DNA of 64,000 nt from Bradyrhizobium jicamae (GCF_018130695.1 NZ_JAFCJX010000036.1:26768-90767); one strand, 5' to 3'; counted from the stretch's first letter, positions 25,606-34,427 are shown. The notes: generated by a model from the sequence alone, not told the origin. Program-made: numbers and translations.

Positions 25606-27354
25606 ATGAAGATCCGCCGCCGGGAGCTGTTGAAGGCGAGTGCTGCGATCGCGCTGGCGGGCAGCCTGCCGCGGCTGGCGCGGGGCGCCGACACATCGGG
25701 CGTCTACGATCTCGAGCGCTTCGGCAATGCGCGCATCCTGCACACGACAGATACGCATGCGCAGCTGAGGCCCGTGTTCTTCCGCGAGCCCAGCGTCAAT
25801 CTCGGTGTCGGCGCGATGGCAGGGCAGCCGCCGCATCTGGTCGGCAAGGCGTTTCTGGATCGGTTCGGCATCCGCCCCGACAGCGCCGATGCCTATGCCT
25901 TCACCTGCGTCGAGTTCGAGAAGGCGGCGCCCCGCTTCGGCAAGCTCGGCGGCTTCGCACATCTGAAGACGCTGATCGACAAGCTCCGTGCCGATGTCGG
26001 CGAGAAGCGCTCGCTGCTGCTCGACGGCGGCGATCTCTGGCAGGGCACGGGTCTGTCGAACGCGATGCGCGGCGCCGACATGGTGGAGGCCGCCAATCTG
26101 CTCGGCATCGAGGCGATGACCGGGCACTGGGAATTCACCTATGGCGAGCAGGCGCTGCGCGACAACCTCGCGCGCTTCAAGGGCGAGTTCCTGGCGCAGA
26201 ACGTGTTCCTGACCGAGGAAGCCGCCTTCAACGACGCCAAGGCGTTCGACCCGGCCTCGGGCCGCGTGTTCAAGCCGTCGGTCATCAAGGAGATCGGCGG
26301 ACACCGTATCGCTGTGATCGGCCAGGCCTTCCCCTACGTGCCGATCGCGCATCCCAAGCGCTTCACGCCGGACTGGACCTTCGGCATCCGCGACGAGGAG
26401 CTGCAGAAGCTGGTCGACGGCCATCGCAGCAACGACAAGGTCGACGCGGTAATCCTGCTGTCGCACAACGGCATGGACGTCGATCTCAAGCTCGCCAGCC
26501 GCGTCAGCGGCATCGACGTCATCCTCGGCGGCCACACCCACGACGCGGTGCCGCAGCCGATCAGTGTGCAGAACGCCGGTGGCGTCACGCTGGTCACCAA
26601 TGCCGGCTCGAACGGCAAATTCCTCGGCGTGCTCGATCTCGATCTCGGCAAGGGCAAGGTCGCCAATGTACGCTACCGCTTGCTGCCGGTGTTCGCCGAG
26701 CTCTTGAAGCCCGATCCGGCGATGCAGGCGCTGATCGACAAGATGCGCGAGCCGCACGCGACCGAATGGAGCGAGAAAATCGGCGCCGCCGACCGCTTGC
26801 TCTACCGCCGCGGCAATTTCTCCGGCACCGTGGACCAGTTGATCTGCGACGCGCTGCTCAGCGAGCTCGACACCGAGATCGCACTGTCGCCGGGCTTCCG
26901 CTGGGGCCTGACCGCGCTCGCCGGCCAGCCGCTGACGATGGACGATCTGCTGTCGGAAACCGCGATCACCTATCCGGAGACCTACGTTGCGACCATGACC
27001 GGCGGCCAGATCAAGGACGTGCTGGAAGACGTCTGCGACAACCTCTTCAACGCCGATCCCTATCACCAGCAGGGCGGCGACATGGTCCGCGTCGGCGGCC
27101 TCGCCTATACCTGCAGCCCGGCAGAGCCGATCGGCAAGCGCATCTCCGAGCTGAAGCTCGCGCACGGCAAGCACCTCGAGGCGCACAAGCACTACAAGGT
27201 CGCGGGCTGGGCCTCCGTCAACGAGCAGCAGGGCGCGCCGGTCTGGGACGTCGTCGCAAAACACCTGCGCGCCGGGCGGCCGCCGAACCGCGACGCGCCG
27301 GGCGTGACGCTGAAAGGCGTCGAGGACAATCCGGGCATCACGGGGCTCGGCTGA
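25606..27354 (+). CDS. soxB: Thiosulfohydrolase SoxB
   Basis: Periplasmic di-manganese enzyme of 582 residues that hydrolyses sulfate from SoxYZ-bound thiosulfonate. The N-terminus carries a twin-arginine-like signal (KIRRRELLKASAAIALAGS). Metal and catalytic motifs are TTDTHAQ, LLLDGGDLWQG, the family-specific GHWEFTYG, LLSHNGMDVDLKLA and GGHTHD. The C-terminal 5'-nucleotidase domain has PYHQQGGDMVRVGG. A GTG at 25603 precedes the ATG at 25606 directly. It is separated from soxK by a repeat and so may be expressed at a lower level. soxCD does not follow. Confidence 0.97.
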   Translation: MKIRRRELLKASAAIALAGSLPRLARGADTSGVYDLERFGNARILHTTDTHAQLRPVFFREPSVNLGVGAMAGQPPHLVGKAFLDRFGIRPDSADAYAFTCVEFEKAAPRFGKLGGFAHLKTLIDKLRADVGEKRSLLLDGGDLWQGTGLSNAMRGADMVEAANLLGIEAMTGHWEFTYGEQALRDNLARFKGEFLAQNVFLTEEAAFNDAKAFDPASGRVFKPSVIKEIGGHRIAVIGQAFPYVPIAHPKRFTPDWTFGIRDEELQKLVDGHRSNDKVDAVILLSHNGMDVDLKLASRVSGIDVILGGHTHDAVPQPISVQNAGGVTLVTNAGSNGKFLGVLDLDLGKGKVANVRYRLLPVFAELLKPDPAMQALIDKMREPHATEWSEKIGAADRLLYRRGNFSGTVDQLICDALLSELDTEIALSPGFRWGLTALAGQPLTMDDLLSETAITYPETYVATMTGGQIKDVLEDVCDNLFNADPYHQQGGDMVRVGGLAYTCSPAEPIGKRISELKLAHGKHLEAHKHYKVAGWASVNEQQGAPVWDVVAKHLRAGRPPNRDAPGVTLKGVEDNPGITGLG

Positions 27355-27454
27355 TGCAGGCGCCACCCTCGGGCGTGATGCAGCCGACGGAATTGCAGGT
27401 GCAGGGCTGGAGCGACGTGCGGCCGTAAGTCCTGTGCGCGGAGACGATTTTGAT

Positions 27455-27507
27455 TTGAGACGATGGTTTTTCTAGAATATTATGCTCCCTGAGACTTAAT
27501 TCAGGGA
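27455..27507 (+). promoter_or_regulatory. Sigma-70-like promoter and operator palindrome of the persulfide dioxygenase gene
   Basis: TTGAGA at 27455-27460 and TATTAT at 27478-27483 are separated by 17 bases. TCCCTGA (27486-27492) and TCAGGGA (27501-27507) form an inverted repeat with an 8-base centre, right over the expected transcription start. A repressor bound there would block initiation. The regulator is not in the window. Confidence 0.6.
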
Positions 27508-27521
27508 ATAGGTAAGCCGTC

Positions 27522-28562
27522 ATGATCTTTCGTCAGCTGTTCGACAGCGTGTCCGGCACCTACAGCTATCTGCTCGCGAGCCGCGCCGGCGGCGAGGCGC
27601 TGATCCTCGATCCCGTGCTGGAAAAGGCCGACCGCTACTGCCAGCTGCTGCGCGAGCTCGACCTGCGCCTCGTCAAGGCCGTCGACACTCATCTGCACGC
27701 CGATCACGTCACCGGCCTCGGCGAGCTGCGCGACCGCACCCAATGCATCACCATCATGGGCGAGCAGAGCAAGGCCGACGTGGTCTCGATGCGCGTTGCC
27801 GACGGCGACAAGGTCATGATCGAAGGGCTGAGCCTGGAGGCGATCTACACGCCCGGCCATACCGACGATTCCTACAGCTATCTGATGGGCGACCGTGTCT
27901 TCACCGGCGACACGCTGTTGATCCGCGGCACCGGCCGCACCGACTTCCAGAACGGCAGCGCGCGGGCGCAGTATGAGTCGATCTTCAATCGCCTGCTGAA
28001 GCTGCCCGACGAGACGATGGTGTTCCCCGCGCACGACTACAAGGGCGACACCGTCTCCACCATCGGCGAGGAGAAGCGCTACAATCCGCGGCTGCAGGTG
28101 AAATCGGTCGACGACTACATCGAGCTGATGAACAATCTGCATCTGCCCAATCCGAAGATGATGGACGTCGCGGTGCCCGCCAACATGCATGTCGGCCTGC
28201 ACCAGGATGAGCTCGCCAAGGAAGGCCGCTCGCTGACCGCGCGCGACGCGATCGCGAGCCTCGGCCGGCCGGAGATCCTGCTGGTCGATTTGCGCGAGAC
28301 CGGCGAGCGAACAAAACACGGCACCCTGTCAGGCGCGCTGCACGCGCCCTATGGCGGGATCTGCGAGAGCCTGCAGCCCGGCGGCATGCTGCGCGAAGTC
28401 GCCGCCGCCACCGGCCGCCGCGTCGTGTTCTTCTGCGCCTTCGGCGAACGCTCGGCGATGGCCGTGGCCGCCGCGAAGAAGGCCGGACTGGAAAACACCG
28501 CGCATATCGAAGGTGGCATCGACGCCTGGAAGAAGGCCGGCGGGCCTGTGCTGCACGGGTGA
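27522..28562 (+). CDS. Metallo-beta-lactamase-rhodanese fusion, persulfide dioxygenase-like
   Basis: 346 residues. The N-terminal ETHE1-type domain has the iron-binding THLHADH motif (H57, H59, D61, H62), followed by YTPGHTDDSYSYLMGDRVFTGDTL and FPAHDYKG. The C-terminal rhodanese domain has the active cysteine at 305 (VVFFCAFGERSAMA). Such fusions (PRF/Blh type) oxidise glutathione persulfide to sulfite and pass sulfur to thiosulfate. Right after soxB, it would clear persulfide or sulfide and could feed thiosulfate back to Sox. It has its own promoter. Confidence 0.9.
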   Translation: MIFRQLFDSVSGTYSYLLASRAGGEALILDPVLEKADRYCQLLRELDLRLVKAVDTHLHADHVTGLGELRDRTQCITIMGEQSKADVVSMRVADGDKVMIEGLSLEAIYTPGHTDDSYSYLMGDRVFTGDTLLIRGTGRTDFQNGSARAQYESIFNRLLKLPDETMVFPAHDYKGDTVSTIGEEKRYNPRLQVKSVDDYIELMNNLHLPNPKMMDVAVPANMHVGLHQDELAKEGRSLTARDAIASLGRPEILLVDLRETGERTKHGTLSGALHAPYGGICESLQPGGMLREVAAATGRRVVFFCAFGERSAMAVAAAKKAGLENTAHIEGGIDAWKKAGGPVLHG

Positions 28563-28566
28563 GCTT

Positions 28567-28662
28567 CGTAGGGTGGGCAAAAGGCGCGCTTGCGCCGTGC
28601 CCACCATTCTCGGCGCGCTCGTGATGGTGGGCACGTCGCTGCGCTCTTTTGCCCACCCTACG
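28567..28662. repeat. Palindromic repeat, family C (copy 1)
   Basis: CGTAGGGTGGGCAAAAG at the left and CTTTTGCCCACCCTACG at the right, with GTGCCCACCAT/ATGGTGGGCAC inside. It starts four bases after the rhodanese-fusion stop and includes the stop codon (28658-28660) of the convergent btuF-like gene. A longer relative lies at 39656. Confidence 0.85.
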
Positions 28663-29659
28663 GCAGTACGACGCGCTTCAACTCCGCCGTCAGCCGATCC
28701 AGCGCATCCGCCAGCATCACGCCGCCGCACACCGTGAACCGTTCCGGCAGCACGAGGCGCTTGTCGGGCGGATAGAACCGCTCCAGCGCGGGATGCAGCA
28801 GGAAGGCGCGGCCATCATCCTCGGCGCGGTCGCCGGCTTCCGACACCAGGATGAAATCCGGCCGCAATTTCACGATCGCCTCCAGCGAGGCGAAGCCGCC
28901 ATTGGCGAAACCGAGCTCCGCGGCGGGGTTGATGAGACCGGCCGTGGTGAGCAGCGAATTGACCAGGCTGTCATCGCCGGACACCCAACCGCGGCGCGCC
29001 AGCGGCAGCACGCGATAATGCTTCCCGGTCACCGCCGCCCTTGCCCGCGCGATCGCGGCGTCGAGGCGCGCGATCGCGGCATTGGCGCGATCGGGATGCT
29101 GCACCACCTCGCCCATCTCGCGGATCTGTGCCTTCACCTCGTCCAGCGTGCGCGGCACCGTGAACTCGACCAGATGCAGCCCTTTCGCCTTCAGCAGTTC
29201 ACGTGTCGCCCGCTTGTCAAACAGGCTCGCCACCACGATGTCGGGTTTTGCAATCAGCACATCCTCCGCACCACCCGACAGGATCGGATAGCGCCGCGCA
29301 TCGCCCGCGGCAAAGGACTGCCAGTCGTCGCGCGAGAAGCGGCTGAGGCCGATGATCTGGTCGGGGTCGGCCAGCGACAGCAGCAACTGGTCGCTGCAGA
29401 CATTCATCGAGACGATGCGCGGGCCGGTTGCGTGGGCGGTGGTGGAGAGAGCGCATGTGAGTGCCACAAGCGCCGATAGAATGAAGCTGCGACCGCGACG
29501 GCGCTGCGCCCCCTCTCCCGCTTGCGGGGGAGGGTTGGGGTGGGGGTATCTCCGCGAGTCACATGGTGGAGAGAGCCCCCACCCGCCACGCGCTTTGCGC
29601 ATGTCGACCTCCCCCGCAAGCGGGAGAGGTGAAGCGAGCCTGCGGCGACATCGCCGCAT
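28658..29659 (-). CDS. btuF: Cobalamin/iron-type ABC binding protein (BtuF-like) with repeat-interrupted N-terminus
   Basis: Periplasmic type III binding protein. The mature core starts near ATGPRIVSMNVCSDQ and contains IIGLSRFSRDDWQS, DVLIAKPDIVVASLF and the C-terminal LVLPERFTVCGG. It is third in an operon after permease and ATPase. ATG 29659 overlaps the ATPase stop (TGATG), which is the expected coupled start. But about 43 codons of a family A palindromic repeat then read in frame before the signal sequence FILSALVALTCALSTTAHA. If translated from 29659, export may be impaired. A non-ATG internal start near 29482 or 29467 is possible. Confidence 0.8.
   Translation of the reverse strand: MRRCRRRLASPLPLAGEVDMRKARGGWGLSPPCDSRRYPHPNPPPQAGEGAQRRRGRSFILSALVALTCALSTTAHATGPRIVSMNVCSDQLLLSLADPDQIIGLSRFSRDDWQSFAAGDARRYPILSGGAEDVLIAKPDIVVASLFDKRATRELLKAKGLHLVEFTVPRTLDEVKAQIREMGEVVQHPDRANAAIARLDAAIARARAAVTGKHYRVLPLARRGWVSGDDSLVNSLLTTAGLINPAAELGFANGGFASLEAIVKLRPDFILVSEAGDRAEDDGRAFLLHPALERFYPPDKRLVLPERFTVCGGVMLADALDRLTAELKRVVLP
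29510..29637. repeat. Palindromic repeat, family A (copy 3), inside the btuF-like 5' region
   Basis: CCCTCTCCCGCTTGCGGGGG and CCCCCGCAAGCGGGAGAGG are the arms, with GGTGGGGG/CCCCCACC inside. It occupies 128 bases between the operon-coupled ATG (29659) and the signal peptide codons of the btuF-like gene. It contains no stop in that frame. Confidence 0.9.
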
Positions 29660-30432
29660 CACACATCCGCCCATGGCACGATCACGGCTTCGCGCTGATA
29701 CTCCGCGCGGTAGGCGCTGATCCTGAACACATCCGCCATCACTTTGTCCGACAGCGCCTCCGCCGGCGCGCCCTGCGACGCCAGACGGCCTTCCGACAGC
29801 ACCAGCACGTGATCGGCAAAGCGCGCGGCGAGGCCGAGGTCGTGGGTCACGACGATGACCAGCACGCCCTGGTCGGCGACGTCGCGCAAATTCTGCATCA
29901 CGTCGATCTGGTGGCGCGGATCGAGCGAGGCGGTCGGCTCGTCGGCGAGGATCACGGGCGCTTCCACCGCCAGCACGCGCGCCAGCGCGACGCGGCTGCG
30001 CTCGCCGCCGGACAGTTCCGTCACTCGGCGATCGGCGAATTCCATGACATCGACCGCCTGCATCGCGCGCATGACCGCGTCGATATCCTTCGGCGACAGC
30101 CGCGCCGGATCGGTGGCGCCATGCGGATAGCGGCCGAGCGCCACGATATCGCGCGCCGGCAGCGGCCAGTGCATCAGATGGCCCTGCGGCAGATAGGCAA
30201 AACGTTTTGCGCGCTCGCGCAGCGGCAGCGACGCCAGCGTCTCGCCGCCGATCCGGATCGTGCCATCGGACGGGATCAACCCGGCCAGCGCGCGCAGCAG
30301 CGTGGTCTTCCCCGCGCCGTTGGGGCCGACGAGCGCGACCAGATGGCCCGGCTCCAGCGACAGCGAGATCTCGTGCAGCACCTTTCGGCTGCCGAGCGAC
30401 GCGCTGAGATCTTTCGCAGAGAGCAGCGTCAT
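29659..30432 (-). CDS. btuD: Cobalamin/iron-siderophore ABC transporter ATP-binding protein (BtuD/FecE type)
   Basis: 257-residue cytoplasmic ATPase. Walker A GPNGAGKTTLLRALAG is near residue 36, the Q-loop is in YLPQGHLMHWP, the signature is ELSGGERSRVALARVLA, Walker B is VILADEPTASLD, and the switch histidine is in VIVVTHDLGLAARF. Length and sequence are typical of FecE/BtuD-type importers. Its start overlaps the permease stop by four bases. The cobalamin assignment comes from the riboswitch-controlled receptor encoded divergently upstream. Sequence alone would also allow ferric siderophore or heme. Confidence 0.87.
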   Translation of the reverse strand: MTLLSAKDLSASLGSRKVLHEISLSLEPGHLVALVGPNGAGKTTLLRALAGLIPSDGTIRIGGETLASLPLRERAKRFAYLPQGHLMHWPLPARDIVALGRYPHGATDPARLSPKDIDAVMRAMQAVDVMEFADRRVTELSGGERSRVALARVLAVEAPVILADEPTASLDPRHQIDVMQNLRDVADQGVLVIVVTHDLGLAARFADHVLVLSEGRLASQGAPAEALSDKVMADVFRISAYRAEYQREAVIVPWADV

Positions 30433-31472
30433 GCCACGCCTCCGCCGAGCGCACGGCGTTCGCGCCTGATCAGATAGAGGAAGAACGGCACGCCAATGAT
30501 CGAGGTCAGCACGCCGACCTTGATGTCCGAGGTCGAGGGAATGATGCGTACCGCGATATCGGCAGCGAGCAGCAGCGCCGAGCCCGCGAGCGCACTCGGC
30601 ACCAAGAGCCGCGCCGGATCATGCCCGATCAAGGGCCGCATCAGGTGCGGCGCGACCAGCCCGATGAAACCGATCGTGCCGGTCACCGCGACCGCGCCGC
30701 CAACGCCGAGCGCGACGCCGGTGATCACGAACAGCCGCAACCGTCCGACATCGACGCCGAGGCTCTGCGCGGCCTCTTCGCCGAGCGTCAGCGCGCGAAA
30801 GCCTTTGGCCTGGCTGAGCAGGATGGCGGCGCCGATAATGATGAAGGGCAGCGCCAGCGCGACGTGCTGAAAGCTGCGGTCCTCCAGCGAGCCGAGCAGC
30901 CAGAACGCGATCTCAAGCACCACGAAAGGATTGCTCGAAAGATTCATCACCAGCGCGGTCGCAGCCCCCGCAAAACTCGAGATCGCAAGCCCGGCGAGAA
31001 TCAGGATCAGCAGCCCGGCATTGCGGCCGGCGATCGCGAGCAGCGCGAACACCGAGCCGAACGCCGCGATGATCGCCGCGATCGGCAGCGCATAGGAGCG
31101 CACATCGGCAAGACCGAGCGCGATCACCAGCACCGCGCCGAACGCGGCCGATTGCGGCGCGCCGAACAGCGACGGCGAGGCCAGTGGATTGCGCAGCAGG
31201 CCCTGCAGCGCGGCGCCGGAAAGACCGAGAATGGCGCCGATCGCGAGCGCCAGGATCGTGCGCGGCAGGCGGATCTCGCGCACGATCACCTGCGCCACGT
31301 CGCTGCCGCCGCCGAACAGCGCTTCGATCACCGCAAGCGGCGACAGCCGCACCGGGCCGATGCCGAGCGAGATCAGCACCAGCAGCGCGACCAGCACAGC
31401 CAGCGCCGCGGTCGCGCCCAACCGCCGCCGCGCCGCCGTTTCAGCCGCAAAAGCAAAATCCTGCACGCTCAT
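30429..31472 (-). CDS. btuC: Cobalamin/iron-siderophore ABC transporter permease (BtuC/FecCD type)
   Basis: About 347 residues with nine to ten membrane helices. FecCD family landmarks are ILGLSGAALQGLLRNPLASPSLFG, then GEEAAQSLGVDVGRLRL (coupling helix) and IGFIGLVAPHLMRPLIGHDP. I chose ATG 31472 (MSVQDFAFAA). The upstream in-frame ATG at 31523 adds 17 residues unlike a permease N-terminus. It is first in the leftward operon permease-ATPase-binding protein. Its promoter must lie within about 130 bases before the riboswitch region of the divergent receptor gene. Confidence 0.88.
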   Translation of the reverse strand: MSVQDFAFAAETAARRRLGATAALAVLVALLVLISLGIGPVRLSPLAVIEALFGGGSDVAQVIVREIRLPRTILALAIGAILGLSGAALQGLLRNPLASPSLFGAPQSAAFGAVLVIALGLADVRSYALPIAAIIAAFGSVFALLAIAGRNAGLLILILAGLAISSFAGAATALVMNLSSNPFVVLEIAFWLLGSLEDRSFQHVALALPFIIIGAAILLSQAKGFRALTLGEEAAQSLGVDVGRLRLFVITGVALGVGGAVAVTGTIGFIGLVAPHLMRPLIGHDPARLLVPSALAGSALLLAADIAVRIIPSTSDIKVGVLTSIIGVPFFLYLIRRERRALGGGVA

Positions 31473-31600
31473 CGGCGCATGCTTTGACAGGGATGGCCGT
31501 GGCAAACAAGTGACACCCGGCAAGAAGCTTCCAGGTATGGCCCTACCCCACTTCCGCCCCGATTGACTCCCCTTTCGGCCGGCCCGTAGATGAACAGGAC

Positions 31601-31776
31601 GGTTCCTTCAATGGGATCAAAAGGGAATGCGGTGCGGGGACACTCCCCTATTCCGCGGCTGCCCCCGCAACTGTAAGCGGTGAATCCTTCGTCATAGGCC
31701 ACTGGGAAACTCGGTCCTGGGAAGGCGACGATGGGGTCACGACCCGCGAGCCAGGAGACCTGCCGTCAGCCGTGGT
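31601..31776 (+). ncRNA. Cobalamin riboswitch
   Basis: The leader of the TonB receptor gene contains the conserved B12-box order: GGTTCC start, GGGAATGCGGTG, the strongly conserved GCGGCTGCCCCCGCAACTGT with GTAAGCGG, GCCACTGGGAA, CGGTCCTGGGAAGGCG and GCGAGCCAGGAGACCTGCC. It is on the plus strand about 104 bases before the receptor start. Cobalamin binding is expected to reduce receptor expression. It does not cover the btuCDF-like operon, which is transcribed the other way. Confidence 0.95.
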
Positions 31777-31879
31777 CACACGCGAAGATGTCGGTCGGGG
31801 AGTACAGGCATAAGCTTCACCTTGGTTGGTGAGACTGTTTCGCGGTGACGTGCCACTGACGTTACCGAGGTCTCAGCCT

Positions 31880-34162
31880 ATGTCTTCCTTCGTTTCAGCC
31901 AAGCGGCGCCGCGCGCTCCTGCTCGCATCCGCCATGGCCGCGCCGGTGTTCCATATCTCCGTCGCCCACGCCCAGACACCTCCCGCCGAACAGCTGCCGC
32001 CGATCCAGGTCGACCAGCCCGGCGACCAGAACCGCACCCGCGCCAAGCCGGCCAAGGATGATGTGCCGGCGTCGCCCCGCCCTGCGCCGGGCAGTCAGAC
32101 CAGCAACACCGGCACGGGCACGGGGACGAGCACGTCCTCCGGCACCGGGACGGGCACGGGCAGCGGCGGAGCCGGCAGCGGCCGCCAGTTCGCCGGCATC
32201 GTCGGCGCGTCCACCGCCGTGATCACAGCCGACGACATCGCGCATTCGCCGTCGCAATCGCTGGCGGAAATCATCGCGCAGGTGCCGGGCGTACAGCTGC
32301 AGACGCTGTATGGCGGCGTGGCCGGCGCGAAAACCTCGGTCGATCTGCGCGGCTTCGGCGCGTTCGCCAGCGACAACGTGCTGTTCCTGATGAACGGCCG
32401 ACGCCTCAACGACATCGACAAGGGCGGCTTCGATCTCACCACTATTCCGCTGAACTCGATCGAGCGCATCGAGATCACCCGCGGCAACAGCGGCGCGGTG
32501 CTCTACGGCGACAACGCCGTCGGCGGCGTCGTCAACATCGTCACCAAGACCGGCGTCAGCGGACCGCCGGCCACGATCAAGGCCGAGGCCGGCGTGGGCT
32601 CGTTCAACTCGCGGATGGCTGCGGTTTCCGCAGCAGCCAATTCCGGTCCGTGGTCGACCTCGTTCTACGGCAACGGCATCAAGTCCGACGGTTACCGCGT
32701 CAACAACGCGCTCGACCAGCGCAACGGCGTCGGCAACGTCAACTACACCACGCCCGATCTCACGGCGTTCCTGACCGTCACCGGCAGCGACCAGAAGCTC
32801 GGCCTACCCGGCGGCCGGCTGGTCGATCCGTCGATCGGGGTGAATGAACTTGCCACTGACCGCAGGGGCACCAGCACTCCTTTCGACTATGCCAACCAGC
32901 AGGCCGGTAGCGCCACCGCCGGTTTCACCAAGACCTTGATGAACGGCGTCGACCTCATCGTCGACGGGGGTTATCGGCAGCGTGACACCCAGAGCGGCTT
33001 CTTTGGCCTCGTGCCGACACCGAGCTTCACGTCGACCTACAACGACGCGGCGTTGCAGACCTGGTCGCTTACGCCGCGCCTGAGCGTCAAGAACGTCATG
33101 TTCGGCATGCCGTCCACGATCCTGACCGGTGTCGACTACTACGATTCGACATTCCATCAGACGCGCAGCGCCTACCAGGGCTTGGCGCCGGGCCACACCT
33201 ACGATCTGACACAGAGAACACTGGCCGGTTATTGGCAGCAAACAGTTGGCCTGTTGCCGACGACCGATTTCTCCTACGGCGCCAGAGTCCAAAACACGAG
33301 CTTGAGCGCCCGTGATCAGTACAATCCCAACGCACCCGAGTGCACCCTGTTTTTCAATTGTACTGCTCAAGCCCTCCCGCTCGACAGTAACGAGACGCAG
33401 TACGCGCTGCACATCGGCACCGAGCATCGCCTGAACGACGTGTTCTCGGTGTTCGGCCGCGCCGCGCGTGCGTTCCGTACGCCTGACGTCGATGAACGCG
33501 TCTCGTCGGGACCGGCGTTCGGACCAGCACCGTTCTTCCCCGCACTGCCGCAGAACTTTCAGCTGAAAACCCAGACGTCCTACGACGTCGAGGGCGGCTT
33601 CCGCGCCAAGACCAACATCTGGCAGCTGCAGAGCAGCGTCTATTTGATGGACCTCAACAACGAGATCCATTTCAACCCGGTGCTGTTCTACAACGTCAAC
33701 CTCGATCCGACCCGCCGCTATGGCTGGGAAACCCAGGCGTCGGTGCGCGCCAGCGACACCGTGACGTTGCGGGCCGGCACGGCGATCACCCGCGCGGTGT
33801 TCCGTGAGGGCACGTTCGCGGGCATGGATATCCCGCTGGTGTCGCGCTACACCGGCAATGTCGGCGTGACCTGGAACATCTGGCAGAACTACCTGGTGTT
33901 CGACGGCACGGTGCGGGCCTGGAGCGAGCGCTTCATGGACAACGACCAGGCCAACACGCAGAAGCGCATTCCGGCGAACGCCACGGCCGACGTGAAGCTC
34001 AGCGGACAATATGACCGCTTCTTCTGGTCGCTCAGCGTCAACAACATCTTCAACGCCCTTTATTACGACTACGCCGTCGCCAGCACCTTCACCGCCGGGC
34101 GCTTCTCGGCCTACCCGCTGGCGGGCCGGACCTACATGGTGAAAGCCGGCGCGACGTTCTGA
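31880..34162 (+). CDS. btuB: TonB-dependent receptor, probable vitamin B12 receptor BtuB
   Basis: 760-residue outer-membrane receptor. The signal peptide covers about residues 1-32. A candidate TonB box (LPPIQVDQP) follows, then a Gly/Thr-rich low-complexity linker near residues 80-105 (NTGTGTGTSTSSGTGTG). The plug domain has LAEIIAQVPGVQLQT, VDLRGFG, VLFLMNGRRLND and IERIEITRGNSGAVLYGDNA. The barrel ends with terminal F (YMVKAGATF), as in outer-membrane beta-barrels. The cobalamin riboswitch upstream decides the substrate. The start at 31880 gives the signal peptide. The frame is open to 31826. Confidence 0.92.
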   Translation: MSSFVSAKRRRALLLASAMAAPVFHISVAHAQTPPAEQLPPIQVDQPGDQNRTRAKPAKDDVPASPRPAPGSQTSNTGTGTGTSTSSGTGTGTGSGGAGSGRQFAGIVGASTAVITADDIAHSPSQSLAEIIAQVPGVQLQTLYGGVAGAKTSVDLRGFGAFASDNVLFLMNGRRLNDIDKGGFDLTTIPLNSIERIEITRGNSGAVLYGDNAVGGVVNIVTKTGVSGPPATIKAEAGVGSFNSRMAAVSAAANSGPWSTSFYGNGIKSDGYRVNNALDQRNGVGNVNYTTPDLTAFLTVTGSDQKLGLPGGRLVDPSIGVNELATDRRGTSTPFDYANQQAGSATAGFTKTLMNGVDLIVDGGYRQRDTQSGFFGLVPTPSFTSTYNDAALQTWSLTPRLSVKNVMFGMPSTILTGVDYYDSTFHQTRSAYQGLAPGHTYDLTQRTLAGYWQQTVGLLPTTDFSYGARVQNTSLSARDQYNPNAPECTLFFNCTAQALPLDSNETQYALHIGTEHRLNDVFSVFGRAARAFRTPDVDERVSSGPAFGPAPFFPALPQNFQLKTQTSYDVEGGFRAKTNIWQLQSSVYLMDLNNEIHFNPVLFYNVNLDPTRRYGWETQASVRASDTVTLRAGTAITRAVFREGTFAGMDIPLVSRYTGNVGVTWNIWQNYLVFDGTVRAWSERFMDNDQANTQKRIPANATADVKLSGQYDRFFWSLSVNNIFNALYYDYAVASTFTAGRFSAYPLAGRTYMVKAGATF

Positions 34163-34268
34163 TGTCTCGGCGGCGCGGCTGGATACGGCCGCGCCGCTTC
34201 TCACGCGTTACAAACGCGCTCCAATCAAGTAGAATTGCCACATCGATTTCCTGTGCAGGGGAAAACGT

Positions 34269-34427
34269 ATGGGCAAGGCCGGCAAGACAAGCGAAGGCCC
34301 GACCAAGGCCGAGGACAAACCGAAGAAGCCTCCGTCGCCGCCAGCATCGGACGACGAAGACTACGAGGACGGCGACATCGCGACGCCGAAGCGCGATCGC
34401 TACGGCACGGATGACGAGCCGTTGTAG
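34269..34427 (+). CDS. Small highly charged hypothetical protein
   Basis: A 52-residue frame beginning MGKAGKTSEGPTKAED, with a good ribosome binding site (AGGGGA, spacing about 7). It is Lys/Pro-rich in the first half and Asp/Glu-rich in the second (SDDEDYEDGD), so it is probably disordered. No family is recognised. It is an isolated gene between the receptor and a palindromic repeat. Weak codon evidence, but the Shine-Dalgarno sequence makes it plausible. Confidence 0.5.
   Translation: MGKAGKTSEGPTKAEDKPKKPPSPPASDDEDYEDGDIATPKRDRYGTDDEPL

Noticed and set aside
28649..29479. 276-residue plus-strand frame opposite the btuF-like gene
   Set aside because: It is antisense to conserved binding-protein motifs and begins inside a palindromic repeat.
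31473..31600. Second cobalamin riboswitch for the importer operon
   Set aside because: The space is too short and no B12-box order is seen on the minus strand.
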